From SAR92 clade bacterium (GTDB lineage Bacteria; Pseudomonadota; Gammaproteobacteria; Pseudomonadales; Porticoccaceae): a DNA stretch of 64,000 nucleotides. Below, one piece after another: positions 16,855-25,256 of the stretch (its first letter is position 1; the number at the start of each line of letters is the position of its first letter). The stretch spans positions 1-64,000 of the forward strand of contig SHBP01000005.1 of assembly GCA_004211905.1 (NCBI GenBank). The letters run 5' to 3'. The translations under genes and the position numbers were made by a program. The notes under the pieces were generated by a model, which was given only the letters and a program-made list of their open reading frames with translations, was not told the origin of the DNA and did not search any database.

Positions 16855-17580
16855 CTACCATTTTTCTTCCCATGGACGAACATCTAATTCAAATGTCCAA
16901 GCATTGCGTGGTTGATCGTAAAGAGTCACATAGTTCGCAGCCAAGTCATCAGGGTTGACTATTCCATCTACCTTTTTGCGTTGCTCATAGCCAGGGAAAT
17001 TGTCTCTGATCCATTGAGTGTCCACCGCGGCATCAATAATGACGTGTGCAACATGAATATTCTGTGGACCTAGTTCTCTGGCCATACTTTGAGCGACCGC
17101 TCGCAGTCCTTGTTTCGCACTAGAGAAGGCAGCAAACCCTGCGGCGCCACGAACACTAGCAGTTGCGCCTGTAAATATGATTGTGCCTCTCTGTCTTTTG
17201 CTCATATAGTGAGCAGCTTCGCGGCCGTTTAAAAACCCTGCGAAACAAGCCATTTCCCAAATCTTAAAAAATTTACGGCTGTCTGTATCTAAAATACCCA
17301 TAGGCACATTAGCGCCCACATTAAACACGACAACCTCTATTTCCCCGATCTCATTTTCGATCTTTGCAAATAACTCTTTTGTAGATTCTTCGTTGCGCGC
17401 ATCGCAAGTGAAACCATGTGCCACCTGCCCAGCGGTTTTGATTTCATTGATTAGAGGCGCTAATTTGTCACCGTTTCGCCGAGTAGCGCAGACAGTTAGC
17501 CCACGCTCAGAAAATTTACGAGCGATAGCGCTTCCAATTGCGTCACCAGCTCCGATAATTAATGCAACTTTATTTGTCAT
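16855..17580 (-). CDS. Atypical SDR lacking the catalytic Ser and Tyr
   Basis: 241 residues from ATG 17580, with GGAG upstream; GTG 17589 is an in-frame alternative. A Rossmann fold with IIGAGDAIGSA at 8-18 and ATRRNGDKL suggests NADP binding. The usual YxxxK reads FSSAK (Phe152, Lys156), and the catalytic-Ser position reads Gly-Ala in FTGATAS, so the classical proton relay is absent. Similar variants exist in proteobacteria as a distinct SDR group (recalled, not searched). It is 11 bases from the HCCA-isomerase-like gene and 141 from tetR. It may act on other chemistry or bind a ligand without classical dehydrogenation. Confidence 0.85.
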   Translation of the reverse strand: MTNKVALIIGAGDAIGSAIARKFSERGLTVCATRRNGDKLAPLINEIKTAGQVAHGFTCDARNEESTKELFAKIENEIGEIEVVVFNVGANVPMGILDTDSRKFFKIWEMACFAGFLNGREAAHYMSKRQRGTIIFTGATASVRGAAGFAAFSSAKQGLRAVAQSMARELGPQNIHVAHVIIDAAVDTQWIRDNFPGYEQRKKVDGIVNPDDLAANYVTLYDQPRNAWTFELDVRPWEEKW

Positions 17581-17636
17581 TGGCTCCACTCCCGCTCAAC
17601 GGTTTTATGTTTGACAGCGACGCATGTGACTTTTAT

Positions 17637-17662
17637 ATCACACCACTGGTGGGGGGTGTGAT
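17637..17662. promoter_or_regulatory. 8-bp-arm inverted repeat upstream of the atypical SDR gene
   Basis: Arms ATCACACC (17637-17644) and GGTGTGAT (17655-17662) are separated by ten bases. The site lies 57-82 bases before the SDR start and after the tetR stop, where a promoter of the SDR-HCCA-PQQ unit is expected. Without a T-tract in either direction, an operator is more likely than a terminator. Confidence 0.4.
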
Positions 17663-17721
17663 TTTCTTTGAGAATGATGGGTCATGAAATAAGCAATGCG
17701 CCTAACATATCGTTCAGTGCT

Positions 17722-18333
17722 CTATTGGGTCGAAAATATCCTACTTAACTGACCGGAGATAATGGCAATGCAAGAGTCTTGAGATACTGTTTGATCTACC
17801 CGAAGTCGGTGCCAATAATCAAAAGAAGCTAATGCGTAAGCGCTCTGTTTTTGCTCGTCAGACAAAGTTAGAATCTCAGGAATCCAATCTTCTAATTCTT
17901 TTTGCAGGCGACGTTGGTTAACAGCATAATTTTTTTCTATCACGGGAGTGTTCCAGCGCCGGATTCGCCCGGACAGCATAAAATTTTTCGCTGACTCATA
18001 ACCGTGTGTTAGTTGTTCTATTGCATGAAGGACTCTTATCTCAAGGGTTCCGGTGCGATCTCCTCCAGTGAATAAAGGTGCGGTTTCTTCTAACATGAGA
18101 GTGTTAACTGTTTCAAAGATGCTATCCATGTCATCGAAATGCCTAAATACAGATCGAATGCCAACATCAGCTCGCTCGGCAATCTGTTGTGCCGTAGGTA
18201 TCAAAAATCCTTCTTCAACTAGGGCAATCATGGCATCAATAATCAATGCCCGACTTCGCTCACTGCGAAGCAATCTGCCATCAGGTTTGTTTTGTTCTGG
18301 CAAATCCACTTCTTCAGTGTGAATATCAGTCAT
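17722..18333 (-). CDS. TetR/AcrR family transcriptional regulator
   Basis: A 203-residue protein with an N-terminal helix-turn-helix domain (about 22-68: RSRALIIDAM...AQQIAERADVGIRSVFRHF) and a divergent all-helical ligand domain. AAGGAATAACTT precedes ATG 18333. It lies between the metallo-hydrolase gene and the SDR/HCCA/PQQ genes, all on the - strand with about 140-base gaps on each side, so it is the most likely local regulator. A TGTTT/AAACA dyad 59-77 bases upstream may be its own operator. The ligand is probably a pathway CoA ester or acid (inference). Confidence 0.9.
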   Translation of the reverse strand: MTDIHTEEVDLPEQNKPDGRLLRSERSRALIIDAMIALVEEGFLIPTAQQIAERADVGIRSVFRHFDDMDSIFETVNTLMLEETAPLFTGGDRTGTLEIRVLHAIEQLTHGYESAKNFMLSGRIRRWNTPVIEKNYAVNQRRLQKELEDWIPEILTLSDEQKQSAYALASFDYWHRLRVDQTVSQDSCIAIISGQLSRIFSTQ

Positions 18334-18391
18334 AAGTTATTCCTTTTAGTAACTGTGATTATCGTTGCGCTTGGCTTTACATAGTTTGACA

Positions 18392-18410
18392 TGTTTACCT
18401 CTTGCAAACA
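18392..18410. promoter_or_regulatory. Imperfect dyad upstream of tetR
   Basis: Seven-base half-sites TGTTTAC and GCAAACA are separated by CTCTT, with six of seven positions complementary. Size and spacing resemble TetR-family operators. It lies 59-77 bases before the tetR start codon, consistent with autoregulation. Confidence 0.35.
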
Positions 18411-18475
18411 ATTTGAATACTCAGTAAAGAATTGTATTATTTATGAAATAAAGCATAGCGGTCAATGACTTAACC

Positions 18476-19552
18476 TCAGAGTATAGATTGAATCTCGACT
18501 ATTTCTTGAGAATTCTCAGGTAATGAAAATAGAGTTCCGTCTTCGCCCACGGTGTAATCGGTAAAGACTTGATCAACGCCCTTTAGCCATATAGTCTTGA
18601 GACCAGGAATATCCAGTGGCGGTACGATGTGGTAGTAAAGCAGATGCTTAGCTTTGGCATCGCGAGCGATTTCAGCCACCTCTACAGGGCTTGTATGATA
18701 ATCCAGTACATCATAAAAAATTTTACTCGCAGAGACATTTCCCGCAAGGTCTGCAGATTCGCTCATTATCGTCAAAAGCTCAGGAGAAAGGGCTTCATGT
18801 ATTAACAAGTCAATGTTTTTGGAAAATAGCTCAACATTATCATTCTTTGTCGTGTCACCAGAGATTAAGGCTGTTCGACCCTTGTAAGTAAACAGGTAGC
18901 CGACGGCAGGGTGTATCGGTTCATGGTTAACAGAGAACATCTCTACCTTAAGTCCGTCTTTGTCATATACAGTTAGTTTTGTGCCGTTCTTTGGCACTTC
19001 AAAGCTTACAGGGGACATGCCTTTACCGCTTAATGCAGCAACCGCATCTCCGTGGTGAGCGTTACGGTAAATTGCATCTTGTCCATAGGCTAAGTTAAAT
19101 CCATTGACGACAGAGGCTACACCTTTGGGGCCGAAAACAGGCAAAGGTTGCGTATGTGTTCCTGTTACCCATCTCATCATTGCTAGCTCACCTAAGCCAT
19201 CGATATGATCGGAGTGAAAGTGAGTGAGGAATACTCCGTCTACACTTCCGATATTTAGGCGCATCCTACCTAAATTCCTAACACCGCCAGTGCCGGCATC
19301 TACGACAAACATTTTTCCATCTGCGATGACTGCAACGCAGGGCCCTGAGCGATTGCTGCTAGGCATCGGCCCGCCTGCGCCACAGAGGACAATGTGCATG
19401 CCATCACCGAGGTCGGAGATCTTATCGCTCTCCATAACATTGGTTACTGCATTAGGGAGTAGTTGTAAGATTATTTCAGTACGATTTAGGTAACCCAAAA
19501 CAGCGACAGCAATGGATAGAATGATGAAAATATAGAATGTTCTTAATTTCAT
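18476..19552 (-). CDS. Metallo-beta-lactamase-fold hydrolase with N-terminal anchor
   Basis: 358 residues from ATG 19552 (AGGAAAAG upstream; a longer in-frame start at 19597 adds 15 residues without support). A hydrophobic segment at about 5-20 gives a signal anchor or uncleaved signal. The metal motif HFHSDH is at 111-116, preceded by VVDAGTGG, with SGDTTKND and late His residues completing a two-zinc site of the RNase Z/arylsulfatase-like MBL group. The substrate is unknown; an exported hydrolase that opens esters, lactones or thioesters would suit the setting. It is divergent from the GST gene. Confidence 0.82.
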   Translation of the reverse strand: MKLRTFYIFIILSIAVAVLGYLNRTEIILQLLPNAVTNVMESDKISDLGDGMHIVLCGAGGPMPSSNRSGPCVAVIADGKMFVVDAGTGGVRNLGRMRLNIGSVDGVFLTHFHSDHIDGLGELAMMRWVTGTHTQPLPVFGPKGVASVVNGFNLAYGQDAIYRNAHHGDAVAALSGKGMSPVSFEVPKNGTKLTVYDKDGLKVEMFSVNHEPIHPAVGYLFTYKGRTALISGDTTKNDNVELFSKNIDLLIHEALSPELLTIMSESADLAGNVSASKIFYDVLDYHTSPVEVAEIARDAKAKHLLYYHIVPPLDIPGLKTIWLKGVDQVFTDYTVGEDGTLFSLPENSQEIVEIQSIL

Positions 19553-19666
19553 AACTTTTCCTAACATATGACGCGAATATTGAGAAGATGATGACATGTG
19601 GCAGTATGTATGTCAATATATATGGATGTAATGCCAGAATCACTTACATTCAATGGAGAAGCTATT

Positions 19667-20704
19667 ATGCCCCAACAGGAACCCCTTGTACTTATCGGCG
19701 CGGTACCCTCACCGTACACCCGAAAAATGGTTGCTCTTCTACGTTACCGGAATATCGCATATCAAGTCATTTGGGGGGATCCAAAAGAAATTCTCCAGCA
19801 AAAGGGTATCGCTGCCCCCAAGGTTGGTTTGCTACCTACGTTCTTGATGCCAGATGAAAATGGTCAGTTACAGGCAATCACTGATTCAACCCCAATTATT
19901 CGTCGACTTGAAGACGAACAAGTTGAGAGAAGAGTTGTTCCTAGTGATCCAGCGATGGCATTTATCGATTATTTAATTGAAGATTTTGCAGATGAATGGT
20001 GTACCAAGTATATGTTCCATTATCGTTGGTACCCAGAGAAAGATGCTGATAATGCGGGTACGTTGTTACCATTATTTCACAGAGTTGATATTGCAGACAG
20101 CCCGCTCAATCAATTTAAGGCATATATCACCCAGCGGCAAGTCAACCGGTTGGGTGTTGTTGGTTCAAATGAGGTGACTGCTCCCTTAATTGATGCAAGT
20201 TATCGACGCTTTTTAGTTGTAATGGAATTACACCTACAAGCTCAACCCTTTGTGCTTGGGCAACGTCCCAGTGCATGTGACTTCGCAATTTACGGGCAAT
20301 TAACACAGTTAATTGGTTTTGACCCATCTTCTCGTGAAATCGCCCATGAAATTGCACCTAGAGTGGTAGCTTGGACAGGTCTTATGGAAGACCAATGTGG
20401 GCTTGACCCTGCGATGGATGGTTGGAATTCGGTGGATTCGACACCTCAGAGTCTGAATGGATTACTCATTGAGATTGGGCGTGTATACGCTCCAACACTC
20501 TTAGCCAACGCGGTGGCTCTTGAGAATGGTGATAAGTCATGGGAGACTGAAATTGATGGCAGTGTATGGAGCCAGCAATCCTTCCCATATCAAGGTAAGT
20601 GTCTGACTTGGATTAGGGATGAATATTTCGCCTTGAGTGATGCTGACCGATCTAGGATTGACGCGCTGCTTGAAGGGACAGGATGCGAGGTTTTGTTTAA
20701 TTAA
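19667..20704 (+). CDS. Glutathione S-transferase family protein
   Basis: 345 residues from ATG 19667, behind GGAGAAG; earlier in-frame starts lack ribosome sites. The N-terminal thioredoxin-like domain has VPSPYTRKMVALLRYRNIAYQV and DSTPIIRRLEDE, the gamma-Glu contact region of GSTs. A helical C-terminal domain includes FVLGQRPSACDFAIYGQL, the N-capping/hydrophobic staple region. It is longer than most GSTs (about 220 residues), with an extra C-terminal part. The next gene, 31 bases downstream, is a tandem HCCA-isomerase-like fusion, so glutathione-linked chemistry is clustered here. Confidence 0.85.
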   Translation: MPQQEPLVLIGAVPSPYTRKMVALLRYRNIAYQVIWGDPKEILQQKGIAAPKVGLLPTFLMPDENGQLQAITDSTPIIRRLEDEQVERRVVPSDPAMAFIDYLIEDFADEWCTKYMFHYRWYPEKDADNAGTLLPLFHRVDIADSPLNQFKAYITQRQVNRLGVVGSNEVTAPLIDASYRRFLVVMELHLQAQPFVLGQRPSACDFAIYGQLTQLIGFDPSSREIAHEIAPRVVAWTGLMEDQCGLDPAMDGWNSVDSTPQSLNGLLIEIGRVYAPTLLANAVALENGDKSWETEIDGSVWSQQSFPYQGKCLTWIRDEYFALSDADRSRIDALLEGTGCEVLFN

Positions 20705-20735
20705 TTAACAGTAGGTCTAAATTGGGAGTAATTAC

Positions 20736-22103
20736 ATGAGCGAACAATTTAAAGAGCAGGGTGGCGCGGCGACTATGGATCCGAGCTCTCTCTTGCGCTG
20801 GGCGACGTCGAAAGCAATGACTCATGTGATATCGGCCAAAAGACTAGAGAAAAATCGAGTAAAAATAGAAAGGCAAAGGCAAGCGCAAAATCAGAGACAC
20901 ACAGTGGAGTATTTCCATCAGGTAGACGATGGTTACAGTCATCTAGCTGTTCAGGCTTTAGCGTCCCTAGCTGAAAGATATGATATCGATTTAGAATGCC
21001 ATTTGGTAGATGGACCAGCAGGAGCAAATGCCCCAGAACCGGAGCTTTTGATTAACCTTTCGCGGTACGATGCGTCGAAAATAGCACCACACTACAAGTT
21101 AAACTTCCCAGAAAATCTTGATGCTCCAACTTCAAATCTCCTAAAACTTGCAAGATCCATCCTTGCGAATCTCAATAATCAAGATTTTATTGCTCATGCT
21201 GCAACTGTTGGTCATGCGCTTTGGTCAGGTAGTGAAGCAACTTTACAAGAGCTAGGTAAGGTTCATGGGTTTAGCTCTCTGGAAGAGGAAAAGGCTAAGT
21301 ATGAGAATGGCAACATTCGCCGTGATTCACTCAAGCATTATTCCGGAGCCATGTTTTACTACGGAGGTGAATGGTATTGGGGCATTGACCGCCTGTATCA
21401 TCTTGAGCAACGTCTTGCTGATCTTGGGGCCGACAGACTGCCTGATACGCCAGTTATTATGCCAAAACAGGAGGTCAAAGCTGGGCAACTGCGTGACAAC
21501 GGTAGTTTGACTTTAGAGGTATTTCCATCTGTCCGAAGTCCTTACACTGCCATGATTTTTGATCGAGCCTTGGAGCTTGCAAAAACCACAGGCGTCGCGC
21601 TGCACGTACGTCCGATTTTGCCGATGGTGATGCGGGGTGTATCGGCTACGAGAGAAAAGGGCATCTATATTTTTAGTGATGCGGCGCGAGAGGCGCGAGC
21701 ATCTAATGTTCCATTCGGGCAATTTTATGACCCAATTGGAGAGCCATCACGCAGATGTTTTTCGCTTTACCCCTGGGCATGCACTCAAGGCAAGGGCAAT
21801 GAGTTGCTGTCTAGTTTTCTTAGTGCTGCTTTCGCTGAAGGTGTTAATACTAATAAAGAAAGTGGGTTGCGATATGTTGTTGAAAAAGCAGGCCTAGAAT
21901 GGGCTTCAGCAAAGCAGGTCGTTGGTCAGGATGGATGGCAAGATACCCTAGAAGAAAACCGTTTGGTGATGTACGAGAGTGGTTTGTGGGGTGCGCCAAG
22001 TTTTAGGCTATTAGATAGAAATAACCAAGTAGTTTTGGCATTATGGGGACAGGATAGATTGTGGCTCGTTGCAAAAGAGATTGAACGGTTGTTAGCAGAA
22101 TAG
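20736..22103 (+). CDS. Tandem DsbA/HCCA-isomerase-like fusion protein
   Basis: 455 residues with two copies of a DsbA-like domain. Copy 1 runs from about 56 (VEYFHQVDDGYSHLA) to about 235 (GGEWYWGIDRLYHLE). Copy 2 runs from about 261 (LTLEVFPSVRSPYTA) to about 453 (GLWGAPSFRLL...WGQDRLWLV). The end motif WG-x-DRL recurs in both copies and, as FGQDRL, in the single-domain protein at 16253-16843. Neither copy has a CxxC. Single-domain relatives are about 200 residues, so this is a duplication and fusion. It sits between a GST gene and a second FadB-like gene. Reaction unknown; isomerase or GSH-transferase activity is inferred. Confidence 0.82.
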   Translation: MSEQFKEQGGAATMDPSSLLRWATSKAMTHVISAKRLEKNRVKIERQRQAQNQRHTVEYFHQVDDGYSHLAVQALASLAERYDIDLECHLVDGPAGANAPEPELLINLSRYDASKIAPHYKLNFPENLDAPTSNLLKLARSILANLNNQDFIAHAATVGHALWSGSEATLQELGKVHGFSSLEEEKAKYENGNIRRDSLKHYSGAMFYYGGEWYWGIDRLYHLEQRLADLGADRLPDTPVIMPKQEVKAGQLRDNGSLTLEVFPSVRSPYTAMIFDRALELAKTTGVALHVRPILPMVMRGVSATREKGIYIFSDAAREARASNVPFGQFYDPIGEPSRRCFSLYPWACTQGKGNELLSSFLSAAFAEGVNTNKESGLRYVVEKAGLEWASAKQVVGQDGWQDTLEENRLVMYESGLWGAPSFRLLDRNNQVVLALWGQDRLWLVAKEIERLLAE

Positions 22104-22194
22104 ACCCTATCGACATGAAGAGTCGTGTCGTGAAAAATAGAAATTTTTAGCGTTTAGCATTATTTATAAATATTTATTACATGGAGAAAGAAAG

Positions 22195-24264
22195 ATGGTA
22201 GCAGTTACGGATCAAGTTGATTATAACGTTGAGCAAACTATAGCGGTGATCACGATAAATAACCCGCCGGTTAATGCTCTTAGTCATGGTGTACGCGAGG
22301 GTATCTATAATGGTATTGAGACTGCCTCGCAGGATGATTCAGTGACTGGTATTGTCATATATTGTGAAGGTCGGACTTTTATTGCAGGCGCTGATATCAG
22401 CGAATTTGGAAGTGCTCCAAAAGAACCTCATCTGCCTTCAGTGCTCACACTACTCGATCAATCAACTAAGCCAGTGGTTGCGGCAGTTCATGGAACGGCC
22501 TTAGGTGGAGGACTTGAGACTACGCTCTGTTGTAACTACAGGGTAGCAACGGCTGATTCGAAATTTGGGCTACCTGAGGTGCATTTGGGGCTTTTGCCTG
22601 GGGCAGGAGGGACTCAAAGATTACCAAGGATTGTTGGTGTAGAAAAGGCGCTTTCGATGGTGACTTCAGGTGCCCCGATTGGAGCGCCTGAGGCTCTTGA
22701 ATCAGGATTGATTGATATGATTGTCAAAAGTGATTTGCGTGCAGAAGCTATTGATTTTGCGGTTGCTAAAGCGGGTCAGAGTTCGGCTCATCCTAGGGTT
22801 AGGGATAATCAAGAAAAACTTCAGAGCGCCATTGAGAGTCCAGAGATTTTTTCTCAAGTACGTAAAATGATTGCTCGTAAAACTCGAGGATTTTTGGCTC
22901 CGGAATACAATATTCGGTGTATTGAAGCCGCTGTTTCTCAACCCTTCGATGAAGGCATAAAGACCGAAGGCAAATTGTTTATGGAGCTGATGGCAGGGCC
23001 ACAATCCAGAGCCCAACAGTATTTCTTTTTTGCTGAGCGTCAGGCCTCAAAAGTGGCCGGCATTGACAAGAATACTCCTGACTTACCGATCAGCAAGGTA
23101 GGTGTTATTGGAGGGGGCCTTATGGGCGGTGGTATTGCCATGAACATGGCTAACGCGGGTATTCCAGTAACCATTGTAGAGACAAATCAGGCGGCATTGG
23201 ATCGCGGTTTGGGCATTATTCGTAAGAACTATGAAAATACCGCTAGTAAAGGGCGCTTGCGTGCTGAAGATGTTGAGACTCGCTGTGGATTAATTGATGG
23301 CTCTCTCGAAATGGAATCCTTAGCAGACTGCGACCTGATCATTGAAGCCGTATTTGAAAATATGGCGGTTAAGAAAGATATATTTAGCCGTTTAGACCAG
23401 ATTGCAAAACCAGAAGCCATTTTGGCTTCAAATACATCGGCGCTTGATTTGAATGAAATCGCCAGCGTGACCAGTCGCCCTGAGTCGGTCATTGGATTGC
23501 ACTTTTTCTCGCCAGCCAACGTCATGAAGTTGCTTGAAATAGTTCGCGGTGAAAAGACCGCAGATCCAGTCATAAAAACCTGTATGGCGTTTGCTAAGCG
23601 AATCAAAAAGGTCGCCACATTGGTTGGTGTTTGCCCTGGGTTTGTTGGTAATCGGATATTATTCATGCGTCAGCATCAGGCTAACCTTGTTGCTCTGGAA
23701 GGCGCGGCGGTTGAGAAAGTAGATCAAGTGTTATTTGATTTTGGTTTCCCTATGGGTGCATTTCAGATGGCCGATCTTGCTGGCCTTGATCTGGGCTGGG
23801 ACAAGGAAAAATCTAACAGCGAAACGGTTAAAGATCGGCTGTGCGAGCAAGATCGACGGGGTCAGAAAACAGGAGCAGGATTTTATGATTATGATGAAAA
23901 GCGTAGACCAACTCCTTCATCGCTGGTAGCTGACCTTATAAAAGACCATGCAGAGAAATCCGGTGTTACTCGCCGAGAATTTTCTGACGAAGAGATACTC
24001 GATCGTTGCGTGCTACCTATGATTAACGAGGGAGCCAAAATTCTTGATGAGGGCATTGCTATGCGCGCCAGCGATATCGATGTAGTCTATGTGTATGGCT
24101 ACGGCTGGCCAATTTACAGAGGTGGGCCAATGCATTATGCGAACAGCATAGGCCTAGATAAAGTTGTTGAAAAGCTACGTCACTACCAAGATAAAACTGG
24201 AGATGATTTTTGGACTCCAAGCCCATATTTGGTTGACCTTGCAGCGAATGGCAAGCACTTTTAG
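22195..24264 (+). CDS. Second enoyl-CoA hydratase/3-hydroxyacyl-CoA dehydrogenase fusion
   Basis: 689 residues. The crotonase domain has GTALGGGLE with Glu108 and Glu128 in [15 protein letters not shown]. The NAD-binding domain starts near 301 with [14 protein letters not shown], then SNTSALDL and catalytic His in [15 protein letters not shown]. The two C-terminal domains include CPGFVGNR and [13 protein letters not shown]. The order and wording resemble peroxisomal bifunctional enzymes/FadJ and differ clearly from the fusion at 11079-13226. GGAGAAAG precedes the ATG. It follows the tandem HCCA-isomerase-like gene by 91 bases. Confidence 0.92.
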   Translation: MVAVTDQVDYNVEQTIAVITINNPPVNALSHGVREGIYNGIETASQDDSVTGIVIYCEGRTFIAGADISEFGSAPKEPHLPSVLTLLDQSTKPVVAAVHGTALGGGLETTLCCNYRVATADSKFGLPEVHLGLLPGAGGTQRLPRIVGVEKALSMVTSGAPIGAPEALESGLIDMIVKSDLRAEAIDFAVAKAGQSSAHPRVRDNQEKLQSAIESPEIFSQVRKMIARKTRGFLAPEYNIRCIEAAVSQPFDEGIKTEGKLFMELMAGPQSRAQQYFFFAERQASKVAGIDKNTPDLPISKVGVIGGGLMGGGIAMNMANAGIPVTIVETNQAALDRGLGIIRKNYENTASKGRLRAEDVETRCGLIDGSLEMESLADCDLIIEAVFENMAVKKDIFSRLDQIAKPEAILASNTSALDLNEIASVTSRPESVIGLHFFSPANVMKLLEIVRGEKTADPVIKTCMAFAKRIKKVATLVGVCPGFVGNRILFMRQHQANLVALEGAAVEKVDQVLFDFGFPMGAFQMADLAGLDLGWDKEKSNSETVKDRLCEQDRRGQKTGAGFYDYDEKRRPTPSSLVADLIKDHAEKSGVTRREFSDEEILDRCVLPMINEGAKILDEGIAMRASDIDVVYVYGYGWPIYRGGPMHYANSIGLDKVVEKLRHYQDKTGDDFWTPSPYLVDLAANGKHF

Positions 24265-24627
24265 CCTGTAGATAAGGTAAGGATTTAATCGTATTCTCTA
24301 TTTATCAGAGTATCCGGTTGTTGTTTGTGCTATTGATCTTGGCGGTGACTCTCCGAGTGACCGCCTCGAGCATTAACAGCTTGTAGGGTTCTTGCTTAGA
24401 ATAGTTACCTACGGCAGAGCAATATACTCAATTCAAGATTTAGCAGCGATGACTTTATAGCCTCTTTTCCACCTAGGTTATAGCCTGATTCAGGTCATAA
24501 TTGTTCCTCATTCGAGGAGATACTATCCCTAAAAATTTATGCACTAACGGATAGATATATGGTATTAATATATAGAAATATTACTTATAGTTACTTTAAG
24601 GTTTGTTAACAATTCTGGAGATCACTA
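24265..24627. other. Non-coding gap with one strong hairpin
   Basis: No convincing gene was found. The clearest element is a hairpin at 24341-24365: GGCGGT pairs with ACCGCC and ACTC with GAGT, with a single G/G mismatch and loop TCC. It lies 76 bases after the preceding stop codon but has no T-tract, so it is not a standard terminator. The right part is A/T-rich and probably holds the promoter of the lipoprotein gene. Confidence 0.5.
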
Positions 24628-25143
24628 ATGTCCAAACGCGCAAATTTTGGTTGTGTACTTATTTTTGCTAGTCTCATGTCTGGTTGTGGATTGGTTGGTG
24701 ATGTGTACCAAGAAGAGTCCCGTCGAATTATTAATTATCTTCTTGCAGATTTCCCACTTCCAAATGATGCTGAGATTCAAAAAGTTCCGACCGTAATACT
24801 TGGAACGGGTACGGGAATTGCTGGGCGTATTGTATTAGAATCTGATTTAAGTCCTGCGGAGAACTTGATTTTCTATGGCAACTCTACTCAGGGGGCTGGA
24901 TGGGGTCTGGTGTCATCGACAGTGGCCGAAGAAATTATATTAATTTATACAAAAGAAGGTCGCCATGCGACCATTGAAATTCTTCGCAGAGGGCGTGGCA
25001 TCGGTGCGATAGCTGGCGGTAGTAGTGGTAGCCAGATTACTATATCTGTTGTACATCCTGGTGCTATCCAAGAGCAAAACCCATATCTTGCTCTTGATAC
25101 CCAGAGAAGTGGGTTGGATCGCGCGATAGCTCAAAAAGACTAG
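24628..25143 (+). CDS. Orphan outer-membrane-type lipoprotein
   Basis: 171 residues with a lipoprotein signal: a hydrophobic stretch then LMSGC, Cys20 being the acylated residue. The mature protein begins GLVGD, with no Asp directly after the Cys, which permits outer-membrane sorting. The rest is a small alpha/beta-looking domain with a Gly-rich stretch GRGIGAIAGGSSG. No family recognised. GGAGATC lies upstream. It is flanked by a 363-base gap and a good terminator, so it is a single-gene unit. Confidence 0.7.
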   Translation: MSKRANFGCVLIFASLMSGCGLVGDVYQEESRRIINYLLADFPLPNDAEIQKVPTVILGTGTGIAGRIVLESDLSPAENLIFYGNSTQGAGWGLVSSTVAEEIILIYTKEGRHATIEILRRGRGIGAIAGGSSGSQITISVVHPGAIQEQNPYLALDTQRSGLDRAIAQKD

Positions 25144-25156
25144 GCTTAAATACGTA

Positions 25157-25190
25157 TGCCTGTAGGCGGTTTGGCCTACAGGTACCTTTT
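25157..25190 (+). terminator. Rho-independent terminator after the lipoprotein gene
   Basis: A perfect nine-base-pair stem with arms CCTGTAGGC (25159-25167) and GCCTACAGG (25174-25182), loop GGTTTG, is followed by a T-rich tail beginning TACCTTTT. It starts 15 bases after the stop codon. Confidence 0.72.
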
Positions 25191-25256
25191 CCTGTTTGTA
25201 AAAACACCCTCATCCGCTCTATCATGTCTGCTTCAATATAAGGGAGTACAGAGGTG

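Noticed and set aside
24341-24365. Hairpin as a Rho-independent terminator
   Set aside because: The stem is strong, but no T-run follows on either strand, so it is recorded only as structure.
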